Assembly (NCBI RefSeq): GCF_019039055.1
Contig: NZ_JAHOPB010000002.1
Location: 806,001-870,000 of the forward strand
Direction of reading: 5' to 3'
From: Reyranella humidisoli
Lineage (GTDB): Bacteria; Pseudomonadota; Alphaproteobacteria; Reyranellales; Reyranellaceae
Length of the DNA: 64,000 nucleotides
In this document: piece after piece, positions 24,799 to 37,076 of the stretch
Layout of the letters: each line of letters begins with the position of its first letter
Position numbering within the stretch: position 1 is the stretch's first letter
Translations under genes and position numbers: made by a program
The notes under the pieces: generated by a model
Seen by the model: the letters and a program-made list of their open reading frames with translations, nothing else
Told to the model about the DNA's origin: nothing
The model's database searches: none

Positions 24799-27700
24799 CT
24801 ACCCGTCGATTTCCGCCCGCGCCCGCTGGACCTCCACGGCGAGCGGCCCGAGGCTGTCCTGGCAGGCCGCGCGGTCGCCCGCTCTGGCCGTCCGTTCGAG
24901 GATGCCCGCGGCATCCGCCAGCGCGCGGGCGCCGACCGCCAGCGCGCTGCCTTTCAGGCGATGCGCCGCGGCGGCCAGCGCCGGCAGGTCGCCGGCCGTC
25001 ATTGCCGCTTCGATGTCCTGGCGCGAGTCGAGCGCGGTGGTGGCGAACTTGCCTAAGAGATCGCGCCGTGCCGCCTCGTCGTCGCCGATCCACGGATCGA
25101 GCACGCTGCGGTCGATCGCCGACAGCGCGGTGGCCGTGTCGCGCAGCCAGCGCTGCAGGGTCGCCCGCAGGCGCGCGAGGCTGACCGGCTTGGAGAGATA
25201 GCCGTCCAGGCCGGCGGCGCGGCAGCGCTCGTCTTCGCCCGCGAGCGCATTGGCCGTGACCGCGACGACCGGCGTGTGCGGCCGCGCCTCGGCGGCCTCG
25301 ATCCGGCGGATTTCCGCAGTCATCTCGAAGCCGTCCATCCGCGGCATGTGGATGTCGGCGAAGACGATGTCGTAGGCACCGGCCTGCCACGCCTGCAGGC
25401 CGGCCAGGCCGTCGGCCGCCGAATCGGAATCGATGCCCAGTGCCCGGAGTTGGCGTACCAGGACCTCGCGGTTGATCGGATGGTCGTCGACCACCAGCAC
25501 TCGGTTGCCGGCGAGAGGCGACGGCATGGCCGCCATCGTGGCTTCGTCCGCGAACCGGTCGATCAGTGGCAGGTCGATCAGGGGCGAATCGGCCGGCGCC
25601 GCCATGAGCTGGAGCGTCACGGTGAAGGTCGAGCCACCGCCCGGCGTGCTCTCGACCGCCACGTCGCCGCCCATGAGCTGCGCCAGCCGGCGCACGATCG
25701 AAAGGCCAAGGCCAGTGCCGCCGAAACGGCGCGTCGTCGAGCTGTCGGCCTGGGAGAAGGGCACGAACAGCCGGGCCTGCTGGGCCTCGTCCAGGCCGAT
25801 GCCGGTGTCGCTCACCGACAGCACGACGCGCGTGCCACCTTCGCCCAGCGGCTCAGTGCGGGCCCGGATCATCGCGCCGCCGCGATCGGTGAACTTCAAG
25901 GCATTGCCCAGGAGATTGAACAGGATCTGGCGGACTCGCGTTGGATCGCCTACCAGCGCGTCGGTCGAGCCGGGCGCCACCGCCGCCACCAGCGAGAGAC
26001 CCTTGCGCTCGGCCTGCGGCCGGAAGGTGGCGATCGCGCTGTCGACCAGGCCGGTCAACGAGAAGGAGGCCTCCTCGAAGTCGAGCGCACCGGCCTCGAT
26101 CTTGGAGAAATCGAGCAGGTCGTCGATGATGCGCAGCAGCGCCTGCGCCGACTCGCGCATCGTCGCCACGGTGCGCGCCTGCACCTCGTCCACGCCTTCG
26201 GCTTCCAGCACCTCCATCATGCCGAGCACGCCGTTCATCGGCGTCCGGATCTCGTGGCTCATGGTGGCGAGAAAGGTCGACTTGGCCTGGTTGGCGGCTT
26301 CCGCGTCGGTGCGTGATTTCTCGGCGCCGGCCAGCGCGCGTTCCAACTGGCGCTGGCGCTGACGCTCTTCCGAGACGTCGCTCACCAGAATGACCGACCG
26401 TCGGTCGGCCTCGTAGCGCATCGACACGCGGGCCCACTGCTTGGGGCCATAGGGGATCAACGCCGGCCGCCCGGATTGGAGCGTGGCGAGCTGTCTGTCG
26501 GCCCAGACCGTGGAATCCTCGTTCGGCGGCGCGACCACCTTGCCCGCATGCCGTATGGCGGCGCGCAGGTCGGTGCCGGGCGTCACGATCTCCGGAAGGT
26601 GGCGCATGAATCGGCGGTAGGCCTCGTTGCACTGGATCAGGCGCTCGTCGCTGTCGAGGAACGCGATGCCGTCGTCCATCGCTTCCATGGCGAGGATCAG
26701 CCGTTCGCGCGCCTCGGCCGCCTGCCCGCGGGCGCGTTCGAGCTCGGCTTCGCGTGCCTTCAGGTCGGTGATGTCGCTGTAGATGCCGGCAAGGCCGCCC
26801 TCGGCCGTCCGACGCTCGCCGATCAGCACCCAGCGCCCGGTGGAGACGAGGGACTCGATCGGCTCGCCGGGATTGCGCCGTATCGCCATGCGCCAGTCGA
26901 GCCATTCTTCGAGGCTGCGGTCGCCGAGCGGTATCTGGCCGCGTCGCGCCGCGGCTTCGAGCATGTCGCGGACATGCACGCCCGGCTTGGTGATGTCGGC
27001 GATGGCTGGATAGTATTCGAGGAAGTGCCGATTGCAGAGGACCAGGCGGTCATCGGCATCGAACAGCACGAAACCGTGCGGCATGGATTCGATGGCATCG
27101 GTCAGGCGCTCGCGCTCGCGCGAGGCCTCCACGCGCGAGCGCTCCAGTTCCTGTTCGCGTTGCTTGAGCTCGGTGATGTCCCGATAGACACCCAGGGTGC
27201 GGCCGTTGCCAAGCGGGCTGAACCGGAATTCGACATGCTGGCCGGTGGGAAAGCTGCGCTCAAAGCGACAACCATTGGGATCGAGGACGCGCGCCACCCG
27301 TTGCTCGACAGACAGCGCTACTCCGTTCTCGACGATCTCGTCGCCAGCCGCGATTTGCGCACTCACGATCTGGTGCAGTGTTGTGCCGACAGGCAGGTCG
27401 CCGAAGTTGTTGCTGCCAAGGTTCCGCCGGAAGGCATTGTTCGCGTAGATGAGCCGGCCGTCGGCGTCGAACATGCTCGTGGCGTCCGTCATGCCGTCCA
27501 GCATGGTGTTCATGAGTCGATGCGCGTCGGCGACTTCGTCGCGCGTCTGCTCGAGTTCGACCTGCCGCTGCTTGAGTTCCGTGATGTCGCGGTGGACCGT
27601 GAGGACGCGGCCGCCGGGCAGCAGGCGGTACGTGACCTCGACGAGGCGCCCTGTCACGGTTGTCCTCTGCTGCGCCGGCTGGCCTGGCGCGTCGAACCGG

Positions 27701-28602
27701 GCGACGCGGCTCGCAACCCAGCCTTCGAGGCCGCCCGGCAGCGCATCGACCGGACCGTAGTCGCCGCGGTTTGCGCGGTAGCGCACGATGTCGGCAAAGG
27801 TCGGCAGGGTCTTCAGCAGGTCGTCGGGCATGTCGTGCAGTCGTGCCATCGCCTGGTTCTGGTAGAGCCAGCGCCCATCGCCTTCGTAGAGCATCGCGCC
27901 GTCGCTCATGTTGTCGAGCACGGTGCGCATCGTGTCCTGGGCCACGGCGACGTCCCGGTGCGCCTTGTCGAGACTTTGCGACAGGTCGGCGGCGGCGATG
28001 TCGCGGGCGATCTGCTCGCGCAGGCGCATGCGCTCCACATGGGCGAGCATGTTGATGATCGCGAGGTAGACCAAGGGGACGACGGCCAGCCAGAAAGCTT
28101 CGCGGCTGCCGTCGCCGAGGGCGAGGACGCTGGCGATCGGCAGGAGCAGCGCAAGCCCGCTCAGCAGGAACGTCGGGCCGTGCAGGACGCGGGTCGGGAG
28201 CCAGCCCACGGCGAGGCAAAGCGCGAACGACCAGAGCAATCGCTCGTGCTCGCCCGGCAGCGTGGCGAACAGCCCGCCCATCAGACCGTTGGCAAAAGAG
28301 GTGCCCACCGAGCCGGCGCCGTAGAACAGGCGCCAGCCGGCGAGGCTTCGCGCCGCTGCATTTCTCGCGAACGCCCGGCTGGCCTGCCACGACCCCATCA
28401 GCGATGCGACGTAGAACAGCCCCGGCAAGGCAACCATCCAGACCGGCGCGGTCCAGCCATAGAGCGCTGCCGCCGTGACGGCGATGACCGGAAAGACGAG
28501 GACCCGTGTCAGCAGAGGGCTGGCGATCAGCCGTTCCGTCACGACCTGGGCGACGCGGTCCGGGGCGATGGCGGTCGTATCCATCTGTGTCATGAGCGGC
28601 AT
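24799..28602 (-). CDS. hybrid sensor histidine kinase with four PAS domains, receiver and Hpt
   Basis: This 1267-residue membrane kinase reads in order as follows. About five to six transmembrane helices fill the first 190 residues. Four PAS-type modules begin near 230, 370, 505 and 637, each with a similar D-G-x-x-L/M-F core such as [15 protein letters not shown]. HisKA carries the phospho-acceptor in [10 protein letters not shown] near 784. HATPase_c has an N box at about 899 and GTGLGLSIV at about 964. A receiver starts with [12 protein letters not shown] near 1034, with the phospho-Asp near 1083 ([11 protein letters not shown]). An Hpt domain follows, with [13 protein letters not shown] near 1214. 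It is a complete phosphorelay except for the output regulator. Its divergent neighbours and the OmpR-type regulator at 30073 are candidate targets and partner. Confidence 0.9.
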   Translation of the reverse strand: MPLMTQMDTTAIAPDRVAQVVTERLIASPLLTRVLVFPVIAVTAAALYGWTAPVWMVALPGLFYVASLMGSWQASRAFARNAAARSLAGWRLFYGAGSVGTSFANGLMGGLFATLPGEHERLLWSFALCLAVGWLPTRVLHGPTFLLSGLALLLPIASVLALGDGSREAFWLAVVPLVYLAIINMLAHVERMRLREQIARDIAAADLSQSLDKAHRDVAVAQDTMRTVLDNMSDGAMLYEGDGRWLYQNQAMARLHDMPDDLLKTLPTFADIVRYRANRGDYGPVDALPGGLEGWVASRVARFDAPGQPAQQRTTVTGRLVEVTYRLLPGGRVLTVHRDITELKQRQVELEQTRDEVADAHRLMNTMLDGMTDATSMFDADGRLIYANNAFRRNLGSNNFGDLPVGTTLHQIVSAQIAAGDEIVENGVALSVEQRVARVLDPNGCRFERSFPTGQHVEFRFSPLGNGRTLGVYRDITELKQREQELERSRVEASRERERLTDAIESMPHGFVLFDADDRLVLCNRHFLEYYPAIADITKPGVHVRDMLEAAARRGQIPLGDRSLEEWLDWRMAIRRNPGEPIESLVSTGRWVLIGERRTAEGGLAGIYSDITDLKAREAELERARGQAAEARERLILAMEAMDDGIAFLDSDERLIQCNEAYRRFMRHLPEIVTPGTDLRAAIRHAGKVVAPPNEDSTVWADRQLATLQSGRPALIPYGPKQWARVSMRYEADRRSVILVSDVSEERQRQRQLERALAGAEKSRTDAEAANQAKSTFLATMSHEIRTPMNGVLGMMEVLEAEGVDEVQARTVATMRESAQALLRIIDDLLDFSKIEAGALDFEEASFSLTGLVDSAIATFRPQAERKGLSLVAAVAPGSTDALVGDPTRVRQILFNLLGNALKFTDRGGAMIRARTEPLGEGGTRVVLSVSDTGIGLDEAQQARLFVPFSQADSSTTRRFGGTGLGLSIVRRLAQLMGGDVAVESTPGGGSTFTVTLQLMAAPADSPLIDLPLIDRFADEATMAAMPSPLAGNRVLVVDDHPINREVLVRQLRALGIDSDSAADGLAGLQAWQAGAYDIVFADIHMPRMDGFEMTAEIRRIEAAEARPHTPVVAVTANALAGEDERCRAAGLDGYLSKPVSLARLRATLQRWLRDTATALSAIDRSVLDPWIGDDEAARRDLLGKFATTALDSRQDIEAAMTAGDLPALAAAAHRLKGSALAVGARALADAAGILERTARAGDRAACQDSLGPLAVEVQRARAEIDG

Positions 28603-28616
28603 GTTGCCGTCCCTTC

Positions 28617-28760
28617 GTATCGCGGATGTGTCGCCGGACCGGCGCTTTGTATCGTCGAAGTCGCGAAAGCCCTCCGACGATACAACGGCGACACGAAGTC
28701 GCCCAATCCGGCGATACGGACGACACACGATGGGAGGAACGGCGACACGGCGACGATACG
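28617..28760. promoter_or_regulatory. cluster of GGCGAYAC-type motifs in a divergent promoter region
   Basis: Between the kinase start and the repeat-protein start, GATAC/GTATC occurs five times (28617, 28649, 28679, 28713 and 28755) within GNCGATAC contexts. GGCGACAC/GTGTCGCC occurs three more times (28628, 28687 and 28741). TTGTATCGTCG (28647-28657) and CGACGATACAA (28675-28685) form a perfect 11-bp inverted repeat. Spacings of roughly 30 bases suggest an operator array; the binding protein is not known. Confidence 0.5.
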
Positions 28761-28833
28761 TGACGCCGGCATAGTCTGTTCATCGGCAGACGGCATCCCG
28801 CAGCCTGCCAGACCTCGAAACGGGAGACAGACA

Positions 28834-29196
28834 ATGTTCAAGACCTTCGCCACGATCGCCGCCGTCGCCGCTTTCTCGGTGACCTCCATCGCCCCGGCAC
28901 ATGCCATCATCAGCCACAACGCCATCACCCATAACGCCTTGGACTCGAACGCCCTTGTCCCTAACGGCATCGACTGGAACGCCCTGGACACGAACGCCCT
29001 CACCGGCAACGCCCTGGACTCGAACGCCCTCACCGACAACGCCCTGGACTCGAACGCCCTCACCGACAACGCCCTGGACTCGAACGCCATTAGCCACAAC
29101 GCCCTGGACTCGAACGCCCTGACGCTGAACGGCATGGAGCAGGGGGCCTCAGCTCTGGTGCTCGAGAAGATCGAGATGCCGGTCGAGAAGGAGTAG
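28834..29196 (+). CDS. secreted pentapeptide-repeat-like protein with NALxx units
   Basis: This 120-residue protein has a signal peptide ending in IAPAHA (cleavage after residue 24). From residue 29 to 99 an Asn recurs every five residues, 15 times, with Ala-Leu/Ile after most: NALDS, NALTD, NAISH and a few NGx units. Classical pentapeptide repeats are A(D/N)LxX; here Asn and Ala are swapped before the central Leu, so this is a variant solenoid candidate. The last 20 residues are acidic and non-repetitive (ALVLEKIEMPVEKE). It is divergent from the hybrid kinase and 62 bases ahead of an ADYC-like gene. ATG 28834 has GGGAG upstream. The function is unknown. Confidence 0.8.
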   Translation: MFKTFATIAAVAAFSVTSIAPAHAIISHNAITHNALDSNALVPNGIDWNALDTNALTGNALDSNALTDNALDSNALTDNALDSNAISHNALDSNALTLNGMEQGASALVLEKIEMPVEKE

Positions 29197-29201
29197 CGAC
29201 C

Positions 29202-29243
29202 AACGAGGCGGTTCGTCGAAAGGCGGACCGCCTTCCTCGTTTT
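29202..29243 (+). terminator. hairpin with T run between the repeat-protein gene and the ADYC-like gene
   Basis: AACGAGG-CGGT (29202-29212) pairs with ACCG-CCTT-CCTCGTT (the CCTT bulged), followed by TTTT at 29240-29243. It would end or attenuate transcription after the repeat protein and before the next gene. Confidence 0.6.
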
Positions 29244-29258
29244 CCGGAGAAATCGCCC

Positions 29259-30023
29259 ATGTTCCGCTCGTTCACCGCCGCCGTCCTGACCCTCTCTGCT
29301 ATCGCGATTCCCGCTCATGCCGACAGCGCGCCGAAGATCGCCGTGCAGGGCACCGAGTTCGTCGTTACCGTGGCTGACGGCCGAGAGCGGCGCAGCGCCG
29401 AGCTGATCGGCGCCGTGCTCACGGTGCGGGTGTCGGGCCGGCCGATGCGGCTGCGCATCGCGGCGGTGGAGCGGGACCCGAACGACCGGACGGGCAGCAT
29501 ATGGTTGCATACGCTGGAGCGACCGCTGTCCGATGGCACGTGGACCAATGTCTGCAACGCCGGACCCGATGGCCGGCGGCAGGCCTTTCCGCTCGATGGC
29601 GGGCCTCACGGGCTCGAACTGAGCTGCACCGGCGGCGCCATCGCCAAGTGCGTGCGCTTCGGCTACCGGCGCTGGGACGTCGGCGCCGACGGTGCCCCGC
29701 TGGCGCCGCTGCATGCCGCCTGCGTTCGTATGGTACGCGCCGACTATGGCGGGGACCGCGGCTGGACGAAGAACGGCATGCGCATCGACCTCTACGACAG
29801 CCGGGGCGTCCAGAAGCCCGACAATGCGCCCGAGGACGCTTTCGAGGCGGGCTGGACCCCGGACGGCGCGGTCTGCGTCCGCCATGTCCGCGTAAAGGAG
29901 AACGTCACGCTGGCCGAGCTGGAGGCAACATATCCGGCATTGCGCGGCCGCACCGGTGAGATTTGCACCGAGGAATTCGCCCGCGCCCATGGCGCCATCC
30001 TGTTCAACAGATCGCCGCCGTGA
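29259..30023 (+). CDS. ADYC-domain-like secreted protein
   Basis: This 254-residue protein has a signal peptide (MFRSFTAAVLTLSAIAIPAHA, cleaved near 21). It has the layout of ADYC-domain proteins: an N-terminal strand-rich part with GAVLTVRVSGRPMRLRI, then WTNVCN, LSCTGGAIAKCVRFGYRRW and HAACVRMVRADYGGD. The eponymous Cys of ADYC is Gly here, while other cysteines are retained. The C-terminal part (about 190-254) contains the last Cys residues. It is probably periplasmic or exported. It follows the pentapeptide-like secreted protein; both may be outputs of the neighbouring two-component system. Biochemical function is unknown. Confidence 0.75.
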   Translation: MFRSFTAAVLTLSAIAIPAHADSAPKIAVQGTEFVVTVADGRERRSAELIGAVLTVRVSGRPMRLRIAAVERDPNDRTGSIWLHTLERPLSDGTWTNVCNAGPDGRRQAFPLDGGPHGLELSCTGGAIAKCVRFGYRRWDVGADGAPLAPLHAACVRMVRADYGGDRGWTKNGMRIDLYDSRGVQKPDNAPEDAFEAGWTPDGAVCVRHVRVKENVTLAELEATYPALRGRTGEICTEEFARAHGAILFNRSPP

Positions 30024-30072
30024 TCGGGATTGGTCCTTCCGCGACGTGTGCTAGGTTTCCGCCGGGGGAGCA

Positions 30073-30780
30073 ATGGACAAGCGTCAGCACATCGTCGTCG
30101 TCGAGGACGAGCCGGCCCAGCGACAGCTCCTGCTCGATTACCTGAGCAAGCAGGGCTTCCGGGTCACCGGCTTCGAATCGGGGTTGGGCTTGCGCAGCAT
30201 GATCGAACGCGAGCTGCCGGCGCTGGTGCTGCTCGATGTCGGCCTGCCCGGCGAGGACGGTTTCGCCATCGCCCGCTGGCTGCGCGAGAAGAGCGGCAAG
30301 GTCTGCATCATCATGGTCACGGCGGCCGGCGACACGGTCGACCGCGTGGTCGGCCTCGAGACCGGCGCCGACGACTACATTCCGAAGCCATTCGATCCGC
30401 GCGAACTGTTGGCGCGCATCAAAAGCGTGCTGCGCCGCGCAGGCGGGGCGGCGGCCTCCACGGCCGGGTCGCGCGTGCGCATGGGCCGGCGGGTGCTCGA
30501 TCTCGACAAGCGGGTGCTGGTCGATGCCGACGGGACCGAGGAGACCCTCGCCGCTAGCGAGTTCGACCTCCTGAAGCTGTTCGCCGAGAATCCCAACCGT
30601 CCGCTGGCGCGCGACTGGCTGCTCGAAACGGTGGGCCATCGTGAGATGGAGACGTTCGACCGGGCCATCGATCTCAGGATCACGCGGCTCCGGCGCAAGA
30701 TCGAGAAGGATGCGGCCCATCCCGAGGCCATCCGCACCGTGCGCGGCGTGGGCTACATGTTCGTGCCGCCCAAGGACTGA
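30073..30780 (+). CDS. OmpR-family response regulator
   Basis: This 235-residue protein has a receiver domain with acidic pocket Glu11/Asp12, phospho-acceptor Asp55 (LVLLDVGLPGEDGF), Thr83 and Lys105 (YIPKPFDPRE). A winged-helix DNA-binding domain follows (about 130-235) ending in IRTVRGVGYMFVPP, typical of the OmpR/PhoB class. No dedicated sensor kinase follows. The hybrid kinase 1.5 kb upstream ends in an Hpt domain and is the natural candidate to phosphorylate it. The GGCGAYAC cluster at 28.6-28.8 kb could be its target; this is inference. Confidence 0.92.
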   Translation: MDKRQHIVVVEDEPAQRQLLLDYLSKQGFRVTGFESGLGLRSMIERELPALVLLDVGLPGEDGFAIARWLREKSGKVCIIMVTAAGDTVDRVVGLETGADDYIPKPFDPRELLARIKSVLRRAGGAAASTAGSRVRMGRRVLDLDKRVLVDADGTEETLAASEFDLLKLFAENPNRPLARDWLLETVGHREMETFDRAIDLRITRLRRKIEKDAAHPEAIRTVRGVGYMFVPPKD

Positions 30781-30819
30781 TGCAGACGCGCGAAGTCGCC
30801 CGGCAGCTCCGGGCGCTCG

Positions 30820-31110
30820 GTGTCCGGCCGGGTGGTACGGATCTACTATCGCGAGAACGACCATTGCTGTCAGCGGTTCGCCCTGGCCGACGACTGGCCG
30901 CGGGCGAGGGGCCTGCAGGCCGAGGGGCCGGTCGGCCCTGGGCGGGCCCGGCTGTTCCGGGCACAAGATGTCGTAGGTCTGGTGGTCGAGGCGCAGCGGC
31001 CAGCGCCGTTGGCTTTTCTCCACGAGGCCGACGCCGGCTGTGCCGAGTGCGACGAGGCCCGGGCCAGCCTGTCCCGAGGTGGGGATAATCTCCGAGGAAC
31101 ATATCTAGAA
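30820..31110 (+). CDS. possible small gene after the response regulator (uncertain)
   Basis: An open frame from GTG 30820 keeps high-GC coding-like composition to about 31090 (VVRIYYRENDHCCQRFAL, RLFRAQDVVGLVVEAQR, CAECDEARASL). It then runs on into the AT-richer recA promoter and stops only at 31236, so the end given here marks where coding character fades. It has two Cys pairs (CC and CAEC). No family and no good ribosome site are seen. It could be a real Cys-containing gene, a decayed gene or a chance frame. Confidence 0.3.
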
Positions 31111-31111
31111 C
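31097..31111 (+). promoter_or_regulatory. LexA (SOS) box of recA
   Basis: GAAC-ATATCTA-GAAC is a perfect match to the alphaproteobacterial SOS operator GAAC-N7-GAAC, 154 bases ahead of the recA start. An inverted pair TGTTCC...GGAACA also lies at about 31148-31169. DNA-damage induction of recA by LexA is therefore expected. Confidence 0.88.
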
Positions 31112-31264
31112 TTGTGTCAAGAACATTAGTCCTATCAGAGAGTTATTTGTTCCATTGCCCGGTGGAACAAAATGGGTACATTGGCGCCATCAGACGTTCG
31201 AACCCTTTGCGGACTTATCCGCATTGCCGCTCCTGACAGGGGCATGGGAAGAAGGAGAAAGCCA

Positions 31265-32335
<1,071 letters not shown>

Positions 32336-32367
32336 GGAACCCCGATCCCCTGTCTCCGGGTCCCTAA

Positions 32368-32438
32368 GGGCGGTACCGCATCCCACGCGCGGTACCGCCC
32401 ATTTTCTTTGGGCGCCAAGGCGCCCAAAGAAAATGGGC
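32368..32438. terminator. two overlapping perfect hairpins behind recA
   Basis: GGGCGGTACCG (32368-32378) pairs with CGGTACCGCCC (32390-32400). The last bases of that arm also start a second hairpin: GCCCATTTTCTTTGGGCGCC (32397-32416) is the exact reverse complement of 32419-32438, with only AA between the arms. The structures share GCCC and so exclude each other. They probably act as a bidirectional terminator between recA and the convergent gene. Confidence 0.7.
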
Positions 32439-32524
32439 AGTGGCAGGCGGCAGCGTATTCGCGGCTGCGCGAATGCGCGGGAGCCTGCACGGTTCAGAAT
32501 AGACACAAATGGCGCAGCACTTCG

Positions 32525-33220
32525 TCAGGACTTCCGCGACATCCCCTTCAGGAACTTCTGGATCCACTCCGGTCCCGTGCGCCGCGCGCCGGTCTTCGGC
32601 CGCGTCTTCGCCCAGTCCATCAGCAGCGCCAGCGGGAACCAGTCCTCGCGTTCGTCCTGTAGTCCGCGCGCGGCCAGGGAGACCTTGGGCACCGGCACAG
32701 GTGTAACGCCTTCCTGCTCGGGCCCGGCGCAGAGTTCCGCAGGCGAGGTGACGAGATATTCGCGGCAGACCAGCGGCCGGTCCGGATGGATCGAGCAGCT
32801 TTCCTCCTCGAGGAACGGGCAGGGGATGCCCAGCGCGAAGTAGCCGGTCGACAGTTCCCGGTCGGGCCGGCCCTTGCGCTCCTTGAGATCGGCGGCAGCC
32901 AATGCCGCCCCGGCGGCGGAGAAGCGGGCCTCCAGCGTGGCGCGCCGCTCGGCCGGCAGGTTGGCCACGGTCACCATCAGCCGTTCAGCCTCCGTGCGCG
33001 AGATCGGCACGAGCTGGCGGCAGCAGGCGCCGCACCCCTTGCGGCAGGAAATGGCTTTGCCGGCTTCCGCCGCCGCGACGACCGTGTTCACCAGCCCCTG
33101 CAGGGCTGGGACGACGTCCGCGGCTGCCACCGGGCCGGTCGGCACGGTGATCGGATGGACGATCCTGAGGTCGCCCACGGAGAGGCGAAGAGTGGCGGTA
33201 GAATGGGCCTCGGCGGCCAT
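32525..33220 (-). CDS. YkgJ-family cysteine cluster protein (zinc/iron-chelating domain)
   Basis: This 231-residue protein carries the conserved cysteine array of the YkgJ/UPF0153 family: [12 protein letters not shown] near residue 60, then [22 protein letters not shown] and a later Cys in PAELC. These cysteines are thought to bind a metal; the biological role of the family is not established. The start at 33220 is the first ATG; a GTG 14 codons upstream is in frame. It is convergent with recA and divergent from alaS, 56 bases from its start. Confidence 0.85.
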   Translation of the reverse strand: MAAEAHSTATLRLSVGDLRIVHPITVPTGPVAAADVVPALQGLVNTVVAAAEAGKAISCRKGCGACCRQLVPISRTEAERLMVTVANLPAERRATLEARFSAAGAALAAADLKERKGRPDRELSTGYFALGIPCPFLEEESCSIHPDRPLVCREYLVTSPAELCAGPEQEGVTPVPVPKVSLAARGLQDEREDWFPLALLMDWAKTRPKTGARRTGPEWIQKFLKGMSRKS

Positions 33221-33276
33221 TTCCCCTGGGTTCCCTGTTCTGGACTTGGCGGGCTGGCGCACGCTACAAGGCCGGC

Positions 33277-35942
<2,666 letters not shown>

Positions 35943-35946
<4 letters not shown>

Positions 35947-36287
35947 AAGCGGCCATCGCCCTCGTGATCGCAGCGGCGGCGATGTCGGCCTGCGCGCCCA
36001 AGGATTTCAGCAAGGACGGCGCGACGGCCGAGCAGTTCACCCGCGACGAATCGCTGTGCCGCAGCCAGGTGCGGGCCCAGTCGCAACAGGAGCGCAACAT
36101 CGACGACCAGCGTCGCGCCACCTTCTCGGCCGAGCGCGAGCGCTATGGCCAGCAGGGGCTCTACACCGACATGGCCAACCAGGGGTACAAGTTCAACTTC
36201 GAGCGCTCGATGGCCAGCTGCATGGAAGCGCGGGGCTGGGCGCCCAAGCAGAACGGGCCCATTCCGATGCCGAAGCTGACCTGGTGA
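35943..36287 (+). CDS. small lipoprotein translationally coupled to alaS
   Basis: This 114-residue protein has a lipoprotein signal ([17 protein letters not shown], lipobox Cys17). The polar, Gln/Arg-rich mature part carries two cysteines (DESLCRSQV and [13 protein letters not shown]), probably a disulfide in the periplasm. Its ATG overlaps the alaS stop by four bases. The pattern C-x-n-C-M-x-x-x-G-W occurs in many small alphaproteobacterial envelope proteins of unknown role. Confidence 0.75.
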
Positions 36288-36294
36288 GTCTCGC

Positions 36295-36579
36295 GTGCTC
36301 AAGGTCGTACTTCTCTATCTGGCCTGCGGGGCGGCGACCTTTCCTCTAACGCTGACGGCGGTGCGCGCGGCCGTTTCCGTCGCGGCTCCCGCGCGCGCGA
36401 CGCCCGCTTTCCATCGGCGCCTCGACAGCGCCATGAGCTGGTCGATGACGGCGTGGATCCTGGGCGTGTTCGTCTTCTACTGGTCGGCCGTGCTGATCGA
36501 ACGCCAGAAGCCCTGCAACGACCAGCGCACCAATCAGCTCACGATAGAGTGCAAGATCGCGCTGGGCGCCATCCGCTAG
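36295..36579 (+). CDS. small inner-membrane protein
   Basis: This 94-residue protein starts at GTG 36295, seven bases after the preceding stop. It has two hydrophobic segments (about 2-27 and 49-68, MTAWILGVFVFYWSAVLI) and a C-terminal tail with two cysteines (KPCNDQRTNQLTIECK). It is part of a run of three tiny envelope genes behind alaS. No family is recognised. Confidence 0.6.
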   Translation: MLKVVLLYLACGAATFPLTLTAVRAAVSVAAPARATPAFHRRLDSAMSWSMTAWILGVFVFYWSAVLIERQKPCNDQRTNQLTIECKIALGAIR

Positions 36580-36592
36580 AGCGGGGTCCTTG

Positions 36593-37009
36593 ATGTATAT
36601 CGATCGGGTACTGCTCTCCATCGTCGCGGCGGCGATACTCGCGGGATGCGAGACGCGGGCGGAGCGGGAGGCGGTCTTCGACAATCAGCTGCGCGCGATG
36701 TCCGGAGCCTCGGAGGCGGGGCTGCTCGGCAGCATGGGCCGCATTCCGGACAACACGTATCAGCTGGAGGACGGCAACAGAATCCTCCAATGGAAATGGG
36801 ACACGTCCTACATCGATCCCGGCATGCCGCCGATGTACCAGCGCTTCGGCGGCTGGGGATGGGGGTGGGGCGGCGGTCTCTGGATTCCGTTGGGAGGCAT
36901 TCCGCCGACGCTGGTGCGCCAGGGCTGCATCGTGGAGTGGACGATGGTCGGCGGATCGGCGCAGGGCTATCGCTGGCAGGGGGCGGGTTGCCAGAAGGTC
37001 ACCCCATGA
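36593..37009 (+). CDS. small lipoprotein
   Basis: This 138-residue protein has a lipobox (LSIVAAAILAGC, Cys near residue 19). The mature region includes a Gly/Trp-rich turn (FGGWGWGWGGGLWIP, about residues 83-97) and two further cysteines (QGCIVEW and GAGCQKV). ATG 36593 is used; a TTG one codon earlier is in frame. It is followed by a branched hairpin shared with the convergent PRC-barrel gene. The function is unknown. Confidence 0.65.
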   Translation: MYIDRVLLSIVAAAILAGCETRAEREAVFDNQLRAMSGASEAGLLGSMGRIPDNTYQLEDGNRILQWKWDTSYIDPGMPPMYQRFGGWGWGWGGGLWIPLGGIPPTLVRQGCIVEWTMVGGSAQGYRWQGAGCQKVTP

Positions 37010-37012
37010 GAA

Positions 37013-37052
37013 AGCCGGCCGACGGCCTCCGTCGGGAAGCAGCCGGCCGGCT
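37013..37052. terminator. branched hairpin between convergent genes
   Basis: An outer stem AGCCGGCC/GGCCGGCT (37013-37020 with 37045-37052) encloses an inner hairpin GACGG-CCT-CCGTC (37021-37033). It lies between two gene ends that face each other, so termination in both directions is the likely role. Confidence 0.55.
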
Positions 37053-37076
37053 CGCCGTTGAGCACGCAGCGGTTGC

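Noticed and set aside
28780-29097. A reverse-strand repeat protein (VRVQGV units)
   Set aside because: It is the antisense reading of the NALxx repeat gene and lacks a ribosome site and signal peptide.
28834-29196. CRISPR-like or tandem DNA repeat interpretation of the 30-base periodicity
   Set aside because: The repeats are in-frame codons of a signal-peptide-bearing protein with no unique spacers and no cas genes nearby.
30778-30780. TGA of the response regulator as a third selenocysteine codon, since an open frame follows in phase
   Set aside because: The regulator ends with the usual C-terminus of its family just before this TGA, and no redox motif surrounds it.
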